A stretch of 64,000 bases of DNA from Phenylobacterium sp. J426 (GTDB lineage: Bacteria; Pseudomonadota; Alphaproteobacteria; Caulobacterales; Caulobacteraceae). Every line of letters begins with the position of its first letter. Position 1 is the first letter of the stretch. The position numbers and the translations under genes are program-made. The stretch spans positions 4,057,350 to 4,121,349 of the forward strand of contig NZ_JAJOMY010000001.1 of the NCBI RefSeq assembly GCF_024699945.1, written 5' to 3'. Below the pieces are notes generated by a model, which saw only the letters and a list, made by a program, of their open reading frames with translations, was not told where the DNA came from and ran no database searches. This document shows positions 9,663 to 18,583 of the stretch, piece after piece.

Positions 9663-10397
9663 CGCAGGTTCTCCGGGTCTTCGGCCTTGTAGGTCCGGAA
9701 ATCGACCGTCGTGCCGAGCATCTGGAGGTAGGCCACCAGGGCGTCGAGCTCGGTGAGCTTCTCCGGGTCACCATCGAAGTCCCGCTGCGAGATCTTCGCG
9801 CCGTACCTCTGCTTGAGGCCCGACTTCTCGCCGGCGAAGGGATCGACCTGGGTCTCGAGGTCCGCCTTGGCGTTCTGGATCTGGGCGTCGGTGTAGGGCA
9901 CGCCGACCTTGCGGAGCGCGATCAGCCGGGCCTCGATGGCGCGGTAGTCCAGGTCCTTCTCCGCGAGGAAGCGGTAAGGCGGCATGTTGGATTCCGGCAC
10001 GACCGAGCGCGGATCCACCAGGTGATCGCGGTGCCAGCTGTCGGAGTACTTGCCCCCGACACGGGCGAGGTCCGGACCGGTGCGCTTCGACCCCCCACTG
10101 GAACGGGTGGTCGTACATGCTCTCGGCGGCCAGGCTGTAGTGACCGTAGCGCTCCACCTCGTCGCGCAGCGGGCGCACCATCTGCGAGTGGCAGACGTAG
10201 CAGCCCTCGCGGACGTAGATGTCGCGGCCGGCCTGTTCCAGCGGGGTGTAGGGCCGGACGCCCTCCACCTTCTCGACGGTGCTCTCCAGGTAGAAGAGCG
10301 GAGCGATTTCGATGAGGCCGCCGATCGAGACGACGATCAGGATGCCGATCGTCAGGATGATCGAGTTGCGCTCGAACTTCTTGTGCTTGTGCCACAT
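9659..10397 (-). CDS. ccoO: cbb3 oxidase monohaem cytochrome c subunit CcoO (one frameshift)
   Basis: Subunit II of the cbb3 oxidase, about 245 residues once repaired. It has an N-terminal membrane anchor ([20 protein letters not shown]) and a haem c site [15 protein letters not shown], both diagnostic. The frame breaks at a run of six C at 10091-10096. Dropping one C restores [10 protein letters not shown] and continues into [18 protein letters not shown]. The broken frame is therefore best explained as a sequencing indel in a homopolymer, because every neighbouring oxidase gene is intact and the protein is essential to the complex. The end overlaps ccoQ by ATGA. Confidence 0.92.
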
Positions 10398-10407
10398 GTG
10401 CGGAGCC

Positions 10408-12111
10408 TCACTCAGCCGCGATCGCGACAGGCGCGGGGGCGGCGGCGATCGGGCTCTCCAGCTCCGCCTTGGCGGTGCTGGGCATGCGGATCGTACGCCA
10501 CAGGTTGTAGGACATGATCAGCGCGCCCACGAGGAACATGAGCCCGCCGAGCGTGCGGATGATGTTGGGGATGTGCTTGGCCGCGACGGTCTCGACGAAG
10601 GCGTTCGCGAGGTAGCCCTGGGGCGTGTACTCACGCCACATCAGGCCTTCCATGATGCCCGACACCCACATCGAGGAGATGTAGAGGAGCACGCCGGTGG
10701 TCGCGATCCAGAAGTGCCACTCGACGAGGGTGTTCGACCAGAGCCGCTCCTTCTTCCACAGCCACGGCACGAGGCAGTAGATGCAGGCGAAGGTGATGAA
10801 GCCGTTCCAGCCCAGCGCGCCGGAGTGGACGTGGCCGATGGTCCAGTCGGTGTAGTGCGACAGCGCATTGACCGCGCGGACCGACATCAGCGGACCTTCG
10901 AACGTGGCCATCCCATAGAAGGCGATGGCCACGACCATCATGCGGATCACGGGATCGGTGCGGATCTTGTCCCAGGCGCCCGAGAGCGTCATGAGGCCGT
11001 TGATCATGCCGCCCCACGACGGCATCCACAGCATGACCGAGAAGGTCATCCCCAGCGTCTGGGTCCACTGCGGCAGGGCCGTGAAGTGGAGGTGGTGCGG
11101 GCCCGCCCAGATGTAGATGAAGATCAGCGACCAGAAGTGGACGATGGACAGGCGGTACGAATAGACCGGCCGCTCCGCGCGCTTGGGCACGAAGTAGTAC
11201 ATCATCGCCAGGAAGCCGGCGGTGAGGAAGAAGCCCACCGCATTGTGGCCGTACCACCACTGGGTCAGCGCATCCTGGACGCCGGCGAAGGCCGAGTAGC
11301 TCTTGGCCTCCAGAAGGCCTACCGGCATCGCCAGGTTGTTGACGACGTGCAGCAGGGCGATCGTGACGATGAACGCCAGATAGAACCAGTTGGCCACATA
11401 GATGTGGGGTTCCTTGCGCTTCCAGATCGTGCCGAGGAAGACCAGCAGGTAGGCGACCCAGACCACCGTCAGCCACAGGTCCACGTACCATTCGGGCTCG
11501 GCGTACTCCTTCGACTGGGTGATGCCGGCCAGGTAGCCGGTGGCCGCCAGCACGATGAACAGCTGGTAGCCCCAGAAGACGAACCACGGCCAGGCGCCGC
11601 CGGCGAGCCTCGCCTTGCAGGTGCGCTGGACGACGTAGAAGGACGTGGCGATGAGCGCGTTGCCGCCGAAGGCGAAGATGACCGCGCTGGTATGCAGTGG
11701 ACGAAGCCGGCCGAAGTTCAGCCAGCCCGCGTCCGGGAAATAGAAGACGTTCGGCCAGGCGAGCTGGGCCGCGGCGACGACGCCGGCCGCCAGGCCCGCG
11801 ATCGCCCAGAACATCGTGGCGATGACGCCCGCGCGGACCACCCCGTCGCTGTAGCGGCTGGGATCGCTGCGGAAGCGGCCGGAGCCGATTCCCACGGACA
11901 TGACGCAGAAGGCGGTCACGAAGCCCGCGATCATGACGTAGCCGTGGAAGCGGAATGAGGGGTCGGGCGAGAACGCCGTCGCCAGGATCGATCCCAGGGC
12001 GAGCAGCCCTGTGACCGTGTAGAGGACGATGGTGTCGAGCGACGCCTCGTCTCGGGTTGCAACTGCCTGCGTCATGGATCCGAACAGCCGTTGAGGAACT
12101 GCAGCCTCCAT
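10408..12111 (-). CDS. ccoN: cbb3-type cytochrome c oxidase catalytic subunit CcoN
   Basis: Subunit I, with the low-spin haem and the haem-copper oxygen reduction centre, about 555-567 residues and many transmembrane segments. Family stretches include [20 protein letters not shown], the histidine-rich [14 protein letters not shown] and [15 protein letters not shown]. Two starts are possible. The ATG at 12111 lies only 24 bases from the FixK box, too close for a promoter. The ATG at 12075 ([12 protein letters not shown]) leaves room for a transcript start and looks more likely. It is the first gene of ccoNOQP-GHIS. Confidence 0.95.
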   Translation of the reverse strand: MEAAVPQRLFGSMTQAVATRDEASLDTIVLYTVTGLLALGSILATAFSPDPSFRFHGYVMIAGFVTAFCVMSVGIGSGRFRSDPSRYSDGVVRAGVIATMFWAIAGLAAGVVAAAQLAWPNVFYFPDAGWLNFGRLRPLHTSAVIFAFGGNALIATSFYVVQRTCKARLAGGAWPWFVFWGYQLFIVLAATGYLAGITQSKEYAEPEWYVDLWLTVVWVAYLLVFLGTIWKRKEPHIYVANWFYLAFIVTIALLHVVNNLAMPVGLLEAKSYSAFAGVQDALTQWWYGHNAVGFFLTAGFLAMMYYFVPKRAERPVYSYRLSIVHFWSLIFIYIWAGPHHLHFTALPQWTQTLGMTFSVMLWMPSWGGMINGLMTLSGAWDKIRTDPVIRMMVVAIAFYGMATFEGPLMSVRAVNALSHYTDWTIGHVHSGALGWNGFITFACIYCLVPWLWKKERLWSNTLVEWHFWIATTGVLLYISSMWVSGIMEGLMWREYTPQGYLANAFVETVAAKHIPNIIRTLGGLMFLVGALIMSYNLWRTIRMPSTAKAELESPIAAAPAPVAIAAE

Positions 12112-12134
12112 GCCGCGCTGCGGAATCTCGGGCC

Positions 12135-12148
12135 TTGATATCGGTCAA
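12135..12148. promoter_or_regulatory. FNR/FixK-type box in the ccoN divergent promoter
   Basis: TTGATATCGGTCAA, one mismatch from TTGAT-N4-ATCAA. It lies between ccoN (minus) and the small membrane protein plus cytochrome c pair (plus). Being palindromic, it could activate both directions. It is 60 bases from the second possible ccoN start and 56 from the plus-strand ATG at 12204. Confidence 0.75.
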
Positions 12149-12203
12149 CGACCACCTGGCTTCGACGCGAGACAAGGCGGCAGGACACCCACCGGAGGCC
12201 CTG

Positions 12204-12458
12204 ATGCTGCGCCGCAAGATCACCGACGAGGAAACGCTGCTGCGCGGCGGACTTGCCCTGCTGGCCGCCGTGCTGCTGGCCAGCGCCGCCCTCGCCTTCG
12301 ACGCCGCCCGCGCGCACATGGCCCTGCTGTCGAGCCTCTGCGGCGGCGCCGACGCGCCGCATTGCGGCTGGTGCTATGCGGCGGCCGGGTTCGTTGTCAT
12401 GGGCGCGGCCGCCCTGTTCGCCGCGCTCCGGCCCGCCCGGGCGAAGGCGTGCGCCTGA
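12204..12458 (+). CDS. Small membrane protein divergent from ccoN
   Basis: An 84-residue protein of unknown family. It has two hydrophobic segments, about residues 12-33 (LALLAAVLLASAALAF) and 53-70 (AAAGFVVMGAAALFAAL). A short loop between them contains three cysteines (SLCGGADAPHCGWC). The start is chosen because GGAGG lies six bases upstream. It overlaps the following cytochrome gene by ten bases and shares the FixK box with ccoN, so a role in microaerobic respiration is a fair guess. The clustered Cys and His could bind metal, but no function can be assigned. Confidence 0.7.
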   Translation: MLRRKITDEETLLRGGLALLAAVLLASAALAFDAARAHMALLSSLCGGADAPHCGWCYAAAGFVVMGAAALFAALRPARAKACA

Positions 12459-12841
12459 TCGTCCTGGCGGTCGCCGCCCTGCTGGCGGGGGGCGCACAGG
12501 TTTCCGCCGCCGAGACGCCGCGGGTTATGAAGCCCGCCGTTCTGCGTGGCCGCCTCTACGTCCAGAATCACTGCGTCGGTTGCCACAACGCCCGGGCGGA
12601 CGGCCGCAGCGTGTATTCCGCCGCCCCGCCTCTGCGAGACCTCGCCGGCCGTTACACGCCCGCCCAGTTGCAGACGGTCCTCGCCGACGTCCAGGTCGGA
12701 AATCACTTCGCGATGCCCTCGACGCCGGTGACCTCACGAGATGCCCTCGACATCGCCGCCTACATCGAGGCGCTCGCCAGGGCGGACAAGGACACCCAGC
12801 GCAAGCTCAGCCTTCCCGCCTGCGTCGCCCGGGCCTGCTGA
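12449..12841 (+). CDS. Periplasmic monohaem cytochrome c
   Basis: A 130-residue exported class I cytochrome c. The start is GTG at 12449, giving the signal peptide core LIVLAVAALLAGGAQVSAA. The single haem site is CVGCH, and a candidate axial Met lies in FAMPSTPVTS. It is translationally coupled to the preceding small membrane protein by a ten-base overlap. The divergent arrangement with ccoN under a shared FixK box suggests an electron donor or partner for the cbb3 oxidase under low oxygen. That role is inferred from context only. Confidence 0.85.
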   Translation: MRLIVLAVAALLAGGAQVSAAETPRVMKPAVLRGRLYVQNHCVGCHNARADGRSVYSAAPPLRDLAGRYTPAQLQTVLADVQVGNHFAMPSTPVTSRDALDIAAYIEALARADKDTQRKLSLPACVARAC

Positions 12842-12843
12842 GA

Positions 12844-12857
12844 TTGCGCGATATCAA
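12844..12857 (+). promoter_or_regulatory. Possible FNR/FixK-type box upstream of ompW
   Basis: TTGCGCGATATCAA has a perfect right half (ATCAA) and a weak left half (TTGCG). It lies 78 bases before the ompW ATG. OmpW genes are FNR/FixK targets in several bacteria, which makes the partial match more credible. Confidence 0.5.
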
Positions 12858-12934
12858 GGCGAAGCTTGTCGTCGCCTGCGATCCCCCCTGGCGCGGCCCC
12901 TCCCCGGGCCGCGGACAACAAGGGGATAAGTCTC

Positions 12935-13588
12935 ATGTACGCCAAGTTCATCGCCACCGCCGCGGGCGCAGCGCTGCTGGCCGCCGCCGCGACGCCGGTG
13001 TTCGCCCAGGAGTTCCAGCCGAAGACCGCGGGCACGATCATGCTCAACACCCGCCTCAGCGTGGTCTCGCCTGACGCGGGCGATCCGATCACCACTCTTT
13101 CGGGCGGCGCGACCGGCCTCAAGGCCGAGATCAGCGACGACGTCATGCCGACGATCGGACTCACCTACTTCTTCACCGACAACGTCGCCGTGGAGGTGAT
13201 CGCCGGCACAACGAAGCACACGATCCGGGCCAAGGGCGGCGCCACCGACGTCAAGGTGCAGGAAACCTGGGTGCTGCCCCCGGTCGTCTCGCTGCAGTAC
13301 CACTTCGCCCCGGCCGCCAAGGTCAGCCCCTACGTCGGCGCCGGCGTGAACTACATGCTGTTCTACAGCGAGAAGGACGACAACGGCTTTGGCCTGAAGG
13401 TGGACGACGGCTTCGGCTATTCGCTGCAGGCCGGCGTCGACGTCGCGCTGCGCGACCGCTGGAGCCTCAACGCCGACGTCAAGAAGGTCTTCTTCGAGAC
13501 GGACGCCACCGACCGCTTCAACGGGGTGAAGTCCAAGGTCAACCTGGATCCGTGGGTCGTTTCGGCCGGTCTCGGCTACAAGTTCTAG
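12935..13588 (+). CDS. ompW: OmpW family outer-membrane protein
   Basis: Eight-stranded beta-barrel outer-membrane protein of 217 residues. A signal peptide (cleavage near PVFAQ-EFQP) is followed by barrel strands with OmpW features. These include PTIGLTYFFTDNVAVEVIAG, PPVVSLQYHF, SPYVGAGVNYMLF and a C-terminal strand ending in aromatic F (SAGLGYKF). The start is placed at 12935 behind AGGGG. OmpW proteins form narrow hydrophobic channels. A FixK-like box upstream and the neighbouring respiratory genes suggest oxygen-linked control. An inverted repeat follows the stop. Confidence 0.9.
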   Translation: MYAKFIATAAGAALLAAAATPVFAQEFQPKTAGTIMLNTRLSVVSPDAGDPITTLSGGATGLKAEISDDVMPTIGLTYFFTDNVAVEVIAGTTKHTIRAKGGATDVKVQETWVLPPVVSLQYHFAPAAKVSPYVGAGVNYMLFYSEKDDNGFGLKVDDGFGYSLQAGVDVALRDRWSLNADVKKVFFETDATDRFNGVKSKVNLDPWVVSAGLGYKF

Positions 13589-13599
13589 CCCAGCGGGAA

Positions 13600-13628
13600 G
13601 GCCCGGCGACGCCTCGCGTGGCCGGGCC
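13600..13628 (+). terminator. Hairpin after ompW
   Basis: Perfect eight-base stem GGCCCGGC / GCCGGGCC with a 13-base loop, starting 12 bases after the ompW stop. No T-run follows, so it may only assist termination or protect the 3' end. Confidence 0.45.
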
Positions 13629-13721
13629 GCCGTGCGACCTCAGCGCTGCGCCGCCGCGCCGGCCTTCGCATTCAACGGATGACGCCGAGCCGCGGCCCAT
13701 CGGGAGGCGCAACGCCGGCTG

Positions 13722-14606
13722 TCATGATCCCTCCCCGCTTTGGCCGCGCGGGCGATCGACCGCGGACGCGCCGGCGATCGCCACGGTGATGAGACCGATG
13801 GCCGCCCATTGGATGAGCGTGAGGCGTTCGCCCAAGGTCACCCATCCGACGAGCGCGGCGACCGCCGGCGCGGAGGCGACCAGCTGCGCAAAGACCTTGG
13901 GCGACAGGCGACGCAGGGCGAACATCTCCAGACTGTAGGGCGCGGCGCTGGAGAGGATCGCGAGACCGAGGCCCGCCACGAGCACGGCCGGCTGGAGGAG
14001 CATGACCCCGGCCTGCAATACCCCGATCGGGGCCGCCACGAGGGCCGCGACGGCGAGACCAAGGGCGACCGTCTCCCCGCTGCGACCGTCGCCTGCGACG
14101 CCGGCGCCCAGCAGGATATAGGCCGCCCAGGTGACCGCTGCACCGCCCGCAGACGCCAGGCCTATGGGGTCCACACCTGCCGGGCTGACGATCGGCAGCA
14201 ACAGGAGAAGGCCGGCGGCGGCCAGACCCGCGAAGACCAGATCGACCACCTGCCGCGACCTCACCAGAACCACGGCGAGCGGACCCGTCACCTCGATGGC
14301 CACGGCGAGGCCGATGGGGATCCGCGCGAAGGCCCCATAGATGAGGATGTTCATCAGCCCGAGGCTGAGTCCGTAAAGAGCGAGGCCGCGCCATTGGCTG
14401 GGCGTGCGGCGTGTGCGCCAAGGCCGCCACACGAGGCCCAGGAGGAGCGCGGCCAGACTGACCCGCAGCGCGGTGGCCCCGAGCGGGCCCACAAGCGGGA
14501 ACAGCTGCTTGGCGAAGGCCGCGCCGAGGTTCTGGGACAGCAGGCCGGCCAGCACCAGCAGCATCGGCCCGGCCGCCTGTCCCCGAGGTTGGTGGATCAT
14601 CGCCAA
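13722..14606 (-). CDS. EamA/RhtA-like amino-acid exporter
   Basis: Inner-membrane transporter of the drug/metabolite superfamily, 294 residues with about ten transmembrane segments in two EamA repeats. Features such as FAKQLFPLVGPLGATALRVS, YGAFARIPIGLAVAIEVTGP and a second-repeat GERLTLIQWAAIGLITVAI resemble RhtA threonine/homoserine exporters. It is the last gene on the minus strand after the amine-catabolism operon, 42 bases from the oxidase gene. It may relieve amino-acid or intermediate build-up. The substrate is not readable from the sequence. Confidence 0.82.
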   Translation of the reverse strand: MAMIHQPRGQAAGPMLLVLAGLLSQNLGAAFAKQLFPLVGPLGATALRVSLAALLLGLVWRPWRTRRTPSQWRGLALYGLSLGLMNILIYGAFARIPIGLAVAIEVTGPLAVVLVRSRQVVDLVFAGLAAAGLLLLLPIVSPAGVDPIGLASAGGAAVTWAAYILLGAGVAGDGRSGETVALGLAVAALVAAPIGVLQAGVMLLQPAVLVAGLGLAILSSAAPYSLEMFALRRLSPKVFAQLVASAPAVAALVGWVTLGERLTLIQWAAIGLITVAIAGASAVDRPRGQSGEGS

Positions 14607-14648
14607 GTCCTGCGGCGCGGTGTGAGGGCCCGCACCGCCCGCCGGGAC

Positions 14649-16040
14649 CTACTGGTCGGAGAGCCGCTTGGCCAGAGGGGCGTCGAACGGCGGGGGCCGT
14701 CCCGCATCCCGCGCGGCGTCCATGCGCTTCATGGCGTCCTGCACGTAGCGGATTCCCAGCCAGCGGAACGGTTCGGGCTCCCACGGTCGCGTCCGATGGC
14801 GAGCGAGCGGCAAGCGCGCAAGCGGCGTCTCGCGACCCAGCACCTGACTGGCGAGCAGCCGTCCGGCCAGGTTGGTGGTCGACACGCCCCGGCCGGTGTA
14901 GCCGTGGAGCACCCCCAGGCGGGTCGCCGGATTGAAGTTGACGCTCGGATTCCAGTCTCGCGGCACGCCCAGGAAGCCATGCCAGGCGTGGCTGAAATCC
15001 ACGTCGCGGAGGACGGGAAACCAGCCGGTCAGCTGTCGGCGCATCTGCTGGGAGGTCCTGGCGAACGCGGCCTCAGCGCCTTCGGTGGCGGAACCGAACA
15101 GATAGGGCGCGCCGCGGCTGCCATAGAGGATGCGGCCGTCGGCCGTGCGGGTGAGGTAGTCGACGGTGTGCGCCTGGGAGCCCAGCCCCTCCCCGCCGGA
15201 CCAGCCGATCTCGTTCCACTGCGCCTCGCTAAGCGGCTTGGTGAGGACGATGCTGGACGACATCGGCGCCAGCGCCCGCTCGAAGCCGGGCATCTTGGGT
15301 AGGTAGGCTTCGCCGGCGGCGATCACCGCCTTGCGGGCGCTCACGCGGCCGCTCTCCGTCTCGAGCGCAGCGTCGGCGCCGGTCCGAAGCCGTCGGACTC
15401 GCGTCTGCTCGTAGATCGCCCCGCCCAGGCGTTCGACGGCTTTGGCGAGGCCGCGGACGAGTTTGGCCGGATGCACCGCGGCGCTGCGCGGCGTGTACAG
15501 CGCGCCCTTGATCCCGCTGACCCGCACCCGCTCGCCCGCGGCCGCTTCGCCCAGGAGGCGATTGCCCTCACCGAAGCCGAGCCGTTCATAGGCGGCATGG
15601 GCCGCCTGCACCGCCGCCAGCTGCGCCTCGCCGCGCGCGAGGCTCAGGATGCCGTTCATCCGGAAGTCGGCATCGATCCCCTCGGCCTCGCAGACACGTC
15701 CCACCTCGTCGACGGTGTCGTACATGGCGAGGATGGTCTCGCGGGCGACGTCGGCGCCGTAACGCGCCTCAAGGGTCGACGGATGGAGCGGATAGCGGCT
15801 CGAGCACCAGCCGCCGTTGCGGCCCGACGCGCCATATCCACAGATCTCCGCCTCGACGATCGCGACCTCCAGGCCGGGGTTGTCCCGGAGCAGGTAGTAG
15901 GCGGTCCAGAGCCCCGAGTAGCCGCCGCCGAGGATCGCCACATCGACGGTGACATTCCCGGAGAGCGCACGGCGGGGCGTCAACGGTTCGCCCGCCGTCT
16001 CCAGCCAGAAGCTCAAGCCCTGATAGTCGTGCCGCGGCAT
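14649..16040 (-). CDS. FAD-dependent amine oxidase, PuuB-like
   Basis: DAO-family flavoprotein of 463 residues. The N-terminal Rossmann FAD motif is VDVAILGGGYSGLWTAYYL. The segment YGASGRNGGWCSSRYP fits gamma-glutamylputrescine oxidases and related DAO enzymes. The C-terminal LHGYTGRGVSTTNLAGRLLA is the second FAD-binding region. The reaction is probably oxidation of an amine or amino acid to an aldehyde with release of ammonia or an amine. The same strand carries gabT and gabD, which would handle the next steps to succinate. The exact substrate is unknown; no PuuA or PuuD gene is present in the window. Confidence 0.85.
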   Translation of the reverse strand: MPRHDYQGLSFWLETAGEPLTPRRALSGNVTVDVAILGGGYSGLWTAYYLLRDNPGLEVAIVEAEICGYGASGRNGGWCSSRYPLHPSTLEARYGADVARETILAMYDTVDEVGRVCEAEGIDADFRMNGILSLARGEAQLAAVQAAHAAYERLGFGEGNRLLGEAAAGERVRVSGIKGALYTPRSAAVHPAKLVRGLAKAVERLGGAIYEQTRVRRLRTGADAALETESGRVSARKAVIAAGEAYLPKMPGFERALAPMSSSIVLTKPLSEAQWNEIGWSGGEGLGSQAHTVDYLTRTADGRILYGSRGAPYLFGSATEGAEAAFARTSQQMRRQLTGWFPVLRDVDFSHAWHGFLGVPRDWNPSVNFNPATRLGVLHGYTGRGVSTTNLAGRLLASQVLGRETPLARLPLARHRTRPWEPEPFRWLGIRYVQDAMKRMDAARDAGRPPPFDAPLAKRLSDQ

Positions 16041-16041
16041 C

Positions 16042-16395
16042 TCAGGGCGTCTCGTCGAACACCACGAAGGCCTTCTTCAGGGTCTTGCGAATTCGCCAGA
16101 TTCCGCCGGTGCCGGCGGGGAAATACACCGCATCGCCCGCTCTGATCGTCAGGGGCTCGCCGTCGTCCGGCTCGAACACCGCCTCGCCTTCGAGGAAGGT
16201 GCAGAACTCGGCTTGCATCACCTGTCGCCGCCAGTCACCAGGCGAGCACTCCCACACGCCCGCCCTCGAGGCCGCCGCGCCGTTGAAGCTGGTGCTGCGC
16301 GTGGCGGCCACCGGCTCGCCAAGGGGGACCTTGACCGGAACCGCGTCGGGGAGGACCTGCAGGAGGTCATCGGGACGGAACGAGACAATCGGCAT
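16042..16395 (-). CDS. Cupin domain protein
   Basis: A 117-residue single-domain cupin. The barrel is recognisable from WRRQVMQAEFCTFLEGEAVF and IRAGDAVYFPAGTGGIWRI. It resembles stand-alone cupins of the (S)-ureidoglycine aminohydrolase-like group, which often accompany PuuB-type oxidases. It lies one base upstream of the oxidase gene. It could be a small-ligand enzyme or sensor; the sequence does not decide. Confidence 0.8.
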   Translation of the reverse strand: MPIVSFRPDDLLQVLPDAVPVKVPLGEPVAATRSTSFNGAAASRAGVWECSPGDWRRQVMQAEFCTFLEGEAVFEPDDGEPLTIRAGDAVYFPAGTGGIWRIRKTLKKAFVVFDETP

Positions 16396-16417
16396 GTAGG
16401 ACTCCGGGTCAGCCAGG

Positions 16418-17142
16418 TCAGAGCGGCCGCAGCACGCGGTCGAGAAAGGTGCGGGTGCGGGGCTCCCGCGGTTCGGTCAGCAGCTCGCGCGCAGGTCCGG
16501 CCTCGACGATCTCGCCGCCGTCCATGAACAGCACCCGGTCGGCCACCTCGCGGGCGAAACCCATCTCATGGGTGACGATGACCATGGTCATGCCCTCGTC
16601 CGCCAGGTCGCGCATGATCCGCAGCACGTCGCCGACGCGCTCCGGGTCGAGCGCCGATGTCGGCTCGTCGAACAGGATGGCCTCCGGGCGCATGGCCAGC
16701 GCGCGGGCGATCCCGACCCGCTGCTGCTGCCCCCCGATAGCGAGGACGGCAGGGCGTCGGCCTTGTCGGCCACCCCCACCTTGCCGAGCAGTTCGCGGGC
16801 TTCGGCGGAAACCTCGGCGCGAGCCCGACCCTGCGCATGGATCGGCCCCTCCATGACGTTATCCAGCACGGTGCGGTGGGGGAACAGGTTGAAGCGCTGG
16901 AAGACCATCGCAAGCTTTCCGCGCACCTGCGGGAGGGTGGCGGCGCCGACCTCCACGCCGTCCACGCGAATGACGCCGCCGTCGTGCCGCTCGAGGCCGT
17001 TGATGCAGCGCAGGACCGTGGACTTGCCCGAGCCCGACGGGCCGATCAGGCAGACCACCTCGCCGCGCGCCACCTCGAAGCTCACGTCGCGCAGCACCTG
17101 GTTGGCGCCGAACGCCTTGCTGACGTGGGAAACCTCGATCAT
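16418..17142 (-). CDS. Polar amino-acid ABC importer, ATP-binding subunit (one frameshift)
   Basis: GlnQ/HisP-type ATPase, about 241 residues when repaired. Walker A is GPSGSGKST, the Q-loop is [17 protein letters not shown], Walker B is [13 protein letters not shown] and the switch His is VTHEMGFA. The frame breaks exactly at the signature motif [10 protein letters not shown], in a run of six C at 16730-16735. One more base restores it, so I treat the gene as intact and the break as an indel. The start overlaps the permease stop by four bases. It energises uptake with the two upstream genes. Confidence 0.9.
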
Positions 17143-17796
17143 CGCCGCGCCATCCGTCGCTCGAGTTGATGGACCGCGAGGGTCAGGGGCAGGCTCATGG
17201 CGAGGTAGAGCAGCGCGATGAGCGTGTAGACGGTCATGTTCTGGAAGGTGGACACGGCGAGCAGCTGCCCCGCCCGGGTCAGCTCGGCCACCGTAATGGT
17301 CGAGGCGATCGACGAGTCCTTGAGGAGCATGATGGAGGTGTTGCCGAACGGCGGCAGGGCCGTGCGGACCGCCAGCGGCATCATGAGCCGTTGCAGGATC
17401 TTCCGTTCGCTCATGCCGAGCGACTGGGCCGCCTCCACCAGCGCGGGATCGACGGATCTCGAAGCCGGCCCGGAAGTTTTCCGCCTGGTAGACGGAATAG
17501 GCGAGGCCCAGGCCGATGATCCCGGCCGCCAGGGCGTCCAGGCTCAACCCGAACTCAGGCAGGACGAAATAGACATAGAACAGCTGGACGATGATCGGGA
17601 CGCCGCGCACCACATTGATCACGGTGCGGCTGAGCACTCGCACGGGCTTCAGCCGCGAGCGCCCCATCAGCGCCCACACGAGCCCCAGGACGATGCTCAG
17701 CAGCAAGGCTCCCACCGTGACCTGGAGCGTCACGACGACCCCCTTGAGCAGGATCGGCAGGAACTCGATGGCGCGGGGCAGGAAATCTTCCGGCAT
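17139..17796 (-). CDS. Polar amino-acid ABC importer, permease (one frameshift)
   Basis: HisM/GlnP-type permease, about 218 residues when repaired. Visible membrane segments include VVVTLQVTVGALLLSIVLGL and IIVQLFYVYFVLPEFGLSL. The conserved EAA loop is seen as VEAAQSLGMSERKILQRLMM. One surplus base around 17455-17460 separates NFRAGFE from SVDPALVEAAQ. The stop overlaps the ATPase start and the start overlaps the binding-protein stop by one base. It forms the channel of the importer. Confidence 0.88.
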
Positions 17797-18570
17797 CACA
17801 ACCCCCAGGCTTGAACGATTTCGGCGATGCGCGTGCCCTTGATCGCTGCGATCGCCGTGTTGAGGCGGGCGGCGAGCTGAGGCTCGCCCTTGCGCAGGAT
17901 GAGGCACACCTCCTCACGCGCGCCGGGTGCGAACGCGTGCGCCAGGCGCAGCGCCTGGGTTCGGGTCACGCGCAGATAGTAGCGGATGATCGGCTCGTCG
18001 CCGTAGGCCGCGTCGAGGCGGCCCAGCCGCAGGTCCCGCAGGATGTCGGCGAGGTTGTCGTAGGTCCGGACGTCCCGCACGCCCGCCTCCGCAAGCTGAT
18101 CGACGAAGCGGGAGCCCACCTGGGCGCCCACCCGCTTGCCGGAGAGACTGGCGAGGTCCGGATAGGGGCCGCTATCCGCAGCTCCTACGACCACGGCTCC
18201 GCCGTAGGCGTAGACCGGGTCGGTAAAGTCGACGACCGCTTCCCGAGCCGGCGTGCGGAGCATCGCCGCAGCGATCAGGTCGATCTTTCCGACGGTAAGC
18301 GACGGTATGAGCGCCGAGAACGCGGTGACCTGCACCTCGACCGGAAAGCCCGCCTCCGCGGCGACGGCCTCGACGATGTCCACCATGGCCCCGGTGAGGG
18401 TGTTGGTTCGAACGTCGTAGAAGCTGAAGGGGGACGCCGGTGGCGGTCGATCCGACCACCAAGCCGCCGGCGCGGCGGACCTCCGACGGCCGGGCGCAGC
18501 CGCTTGCCACGGCGGTCGCGCCGAGGCCGGCCAGCACGGCCCGCCGGGACTCTCCCGGGGGCGGCGTCAT
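17796..18570 (-). CDS. Polar amino-acid ABC importer, binding lipoprotein with Tat-like signal (one frameshift)
   Basis: Periplasmic binding protein of the family 3 (amino-acid) type, about 257 residues when repaired. The N-terminus SRRAVLAGLGATAVASGC combines a twin-arginine motif with a lipobox (ASGC), suggesting a Tat-exported lipoprotein. The mature part has MVDIVEAVAAEAGF, LIPSLTVGKIDLIAAAM and AYGDEPIIRYYL, all typical. The frame breaks at five G at 18429-18433; removing one gives GVPFSFYDVRTNTLTGAM. It is probably the amine or amino-acid sensor of the importer. Confidence 0.87.
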
Positions 18571-18583
18571 CGGCCCGCAGGGC

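Noticed and set aside
10312..11958. A long open frame antisense to ccoN
   Set aside because: Same cause: GC-rich third positions leave few stops on the opposite strand. CcoN is unmistakable.
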